Assembly (NCBI GenBank): GCA_026397915.1
Contig: JAPLTX010000021.1
Coordinates: 1 to 64,000, forward strand
Direction of reading: 5' to 3'
DNA length: 64,000 nt
Origin: Verrucomicrobiota bacterium
Lineage (GTDB): Bacteria > Verrucomicrobiota > Verrucomicrobiia > CAIQCK01
Shown: one piece after another, positions 63,833 to 64,000 of the stretch
Layout: every line of letters starts with the position of its first letter
Position numbering within the stretch: position 1 is the stretch's first letter
Notes under the pieces: model-generated
Seen by the model: only the letters and a program-made list of their open reading frames with translations
Told to the model about the DNA's origin: nothing
Database searches by the model: none
Position numbers and translations under genes: made by a program

Positions 63833-64000
63833 ATGAGACTACTATCCATGTTGTCCGTTCTGCTGCTGTCGTTCCTCGTCTCGGCAGCACCCCAAGCCAA
63901 CCCGGCGTTGATTCGCGTTGCGGATGGCAAACTGCAAGTCGGTTTCGATTCGGCCACCGGCTCGGTTTGCGAGTTGATTCACGACGGCTACAACCAGATC
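63833..64000 (+). CDS. Exported protein, N-terminal fragment
   Basis: The first 56 residues of a gene cut by the window edge: a signal peptide (LSMLSVLLLSFLVSAAP) followed by strand-like ALIRVADGKLQVGFDSATGS. It starts 11 bases after the SIS-protein stop and continues the operon. Too little is visible to name a family; the start resembles exported glycan-active enzymes. Confidence 0.7.
   Translation, partial: MRLLSMLSVLLLSFLVSAAPQANPALIRVADGKLQVGFDSATGSVCELIHDGYNQI

Overview
The window is about 64 kb of GC-rich chromosome from a heterotrophic bacterium, most likely a Verrucomicrobiota member of the Limisphaerales/Pedosphaera type. This placement is inference from several features together: a double-length (tandem) UvrA like that of chlamydiae and other PVC bacteria, a PEP-CTERM surface protein built from T5SS/PEP-CTERM-type repeats, several DUF1080, ThuA-like and Tat-exported Gfo/Idh/MocA proteins, many glycoside hydrolases, and abundant small palindromic repeats. 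No rRNA, tRNA, phage, plasmid or insertion-sequence gene was seen.

Layout. 0-1.6 kb: 5' part of a DegT-family aminotransferase gene (minus) and a ThuA-like secreted protein. 1.9-6.0 kb: dnaK, groES and groEL; groEL has a 32-bp tandem duplication that frameshifts its 3' end. 6.1-8.0 kb: an AT-rich AbiGi-like orphan, then about 790 bp of 21-bp repeats in two compositional blocks. 8.1-23.2 kb: mostly minus-strand genes (lipoprotein, tetraheme cytochrome, tandem UvrA, Gfo/Idh/MocA plus DUF1080 pair, a HEPN-like orphan, der, pgsA, gltX, and an ECF-type metal transporter cbiQ-cbiO lacking its substrate-binding partner). 23.6-29.0 kb: a giant PEP-CTERM repeat protein. 29.1-35.4 kb: four exported proteins (two sialidase-fold proteins, a beta-propeller, a GH95-like enzyme with a LamG insert) next to an AraC-type regulator. 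36.4-41.7 kb: nucleotide-sugar genes (GDP-mannose 3,5-epimerase, GHMP kinase, dual-domain nucleotidyltransferase, mannose-1-phosphate guanylyltransferase) interrupted by an AT-rich TIR-domain gene. 41.8-47.8 kb: exported GH2 beta-galactosidase, an S41 protease homologue lacking catalytic residues, an SDR and an ACT-domain protein.

47.9-64 kb: an uninterrupted plus-strand run of about 14 genes, closely spaced or overlapping, headed by an IclR regulator. It holds two glucarate-dehydratase-like paralogues, DUF1080, creatininase-family, GH10, SDR, an unrecognised protein, GH89, radical SAM, a deacetylase-like protein, GH20, a double-SIS MurQ/GckR-like protein and the start of another exported protein. 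The simplest reading is one inducible pathway for a glycan containing N-acetylhexosamine and sugar-acid units.

The least ordinary signals are: (1) 21-bp repeat blocks whose units have dyad symmetry with compensating arm changes; (2) several families of paired-hairpin palindromes lodged in frame inside genes (uvrA linker, manC, nucleotidyltransferase, GH89 signal peptide), reminiscent of Rickettsia palindromic elements; (3) the groEL frameshift; (4) the IclR-headed glycan run; (5) three AT-rich orphan genes with immunity-like domains.
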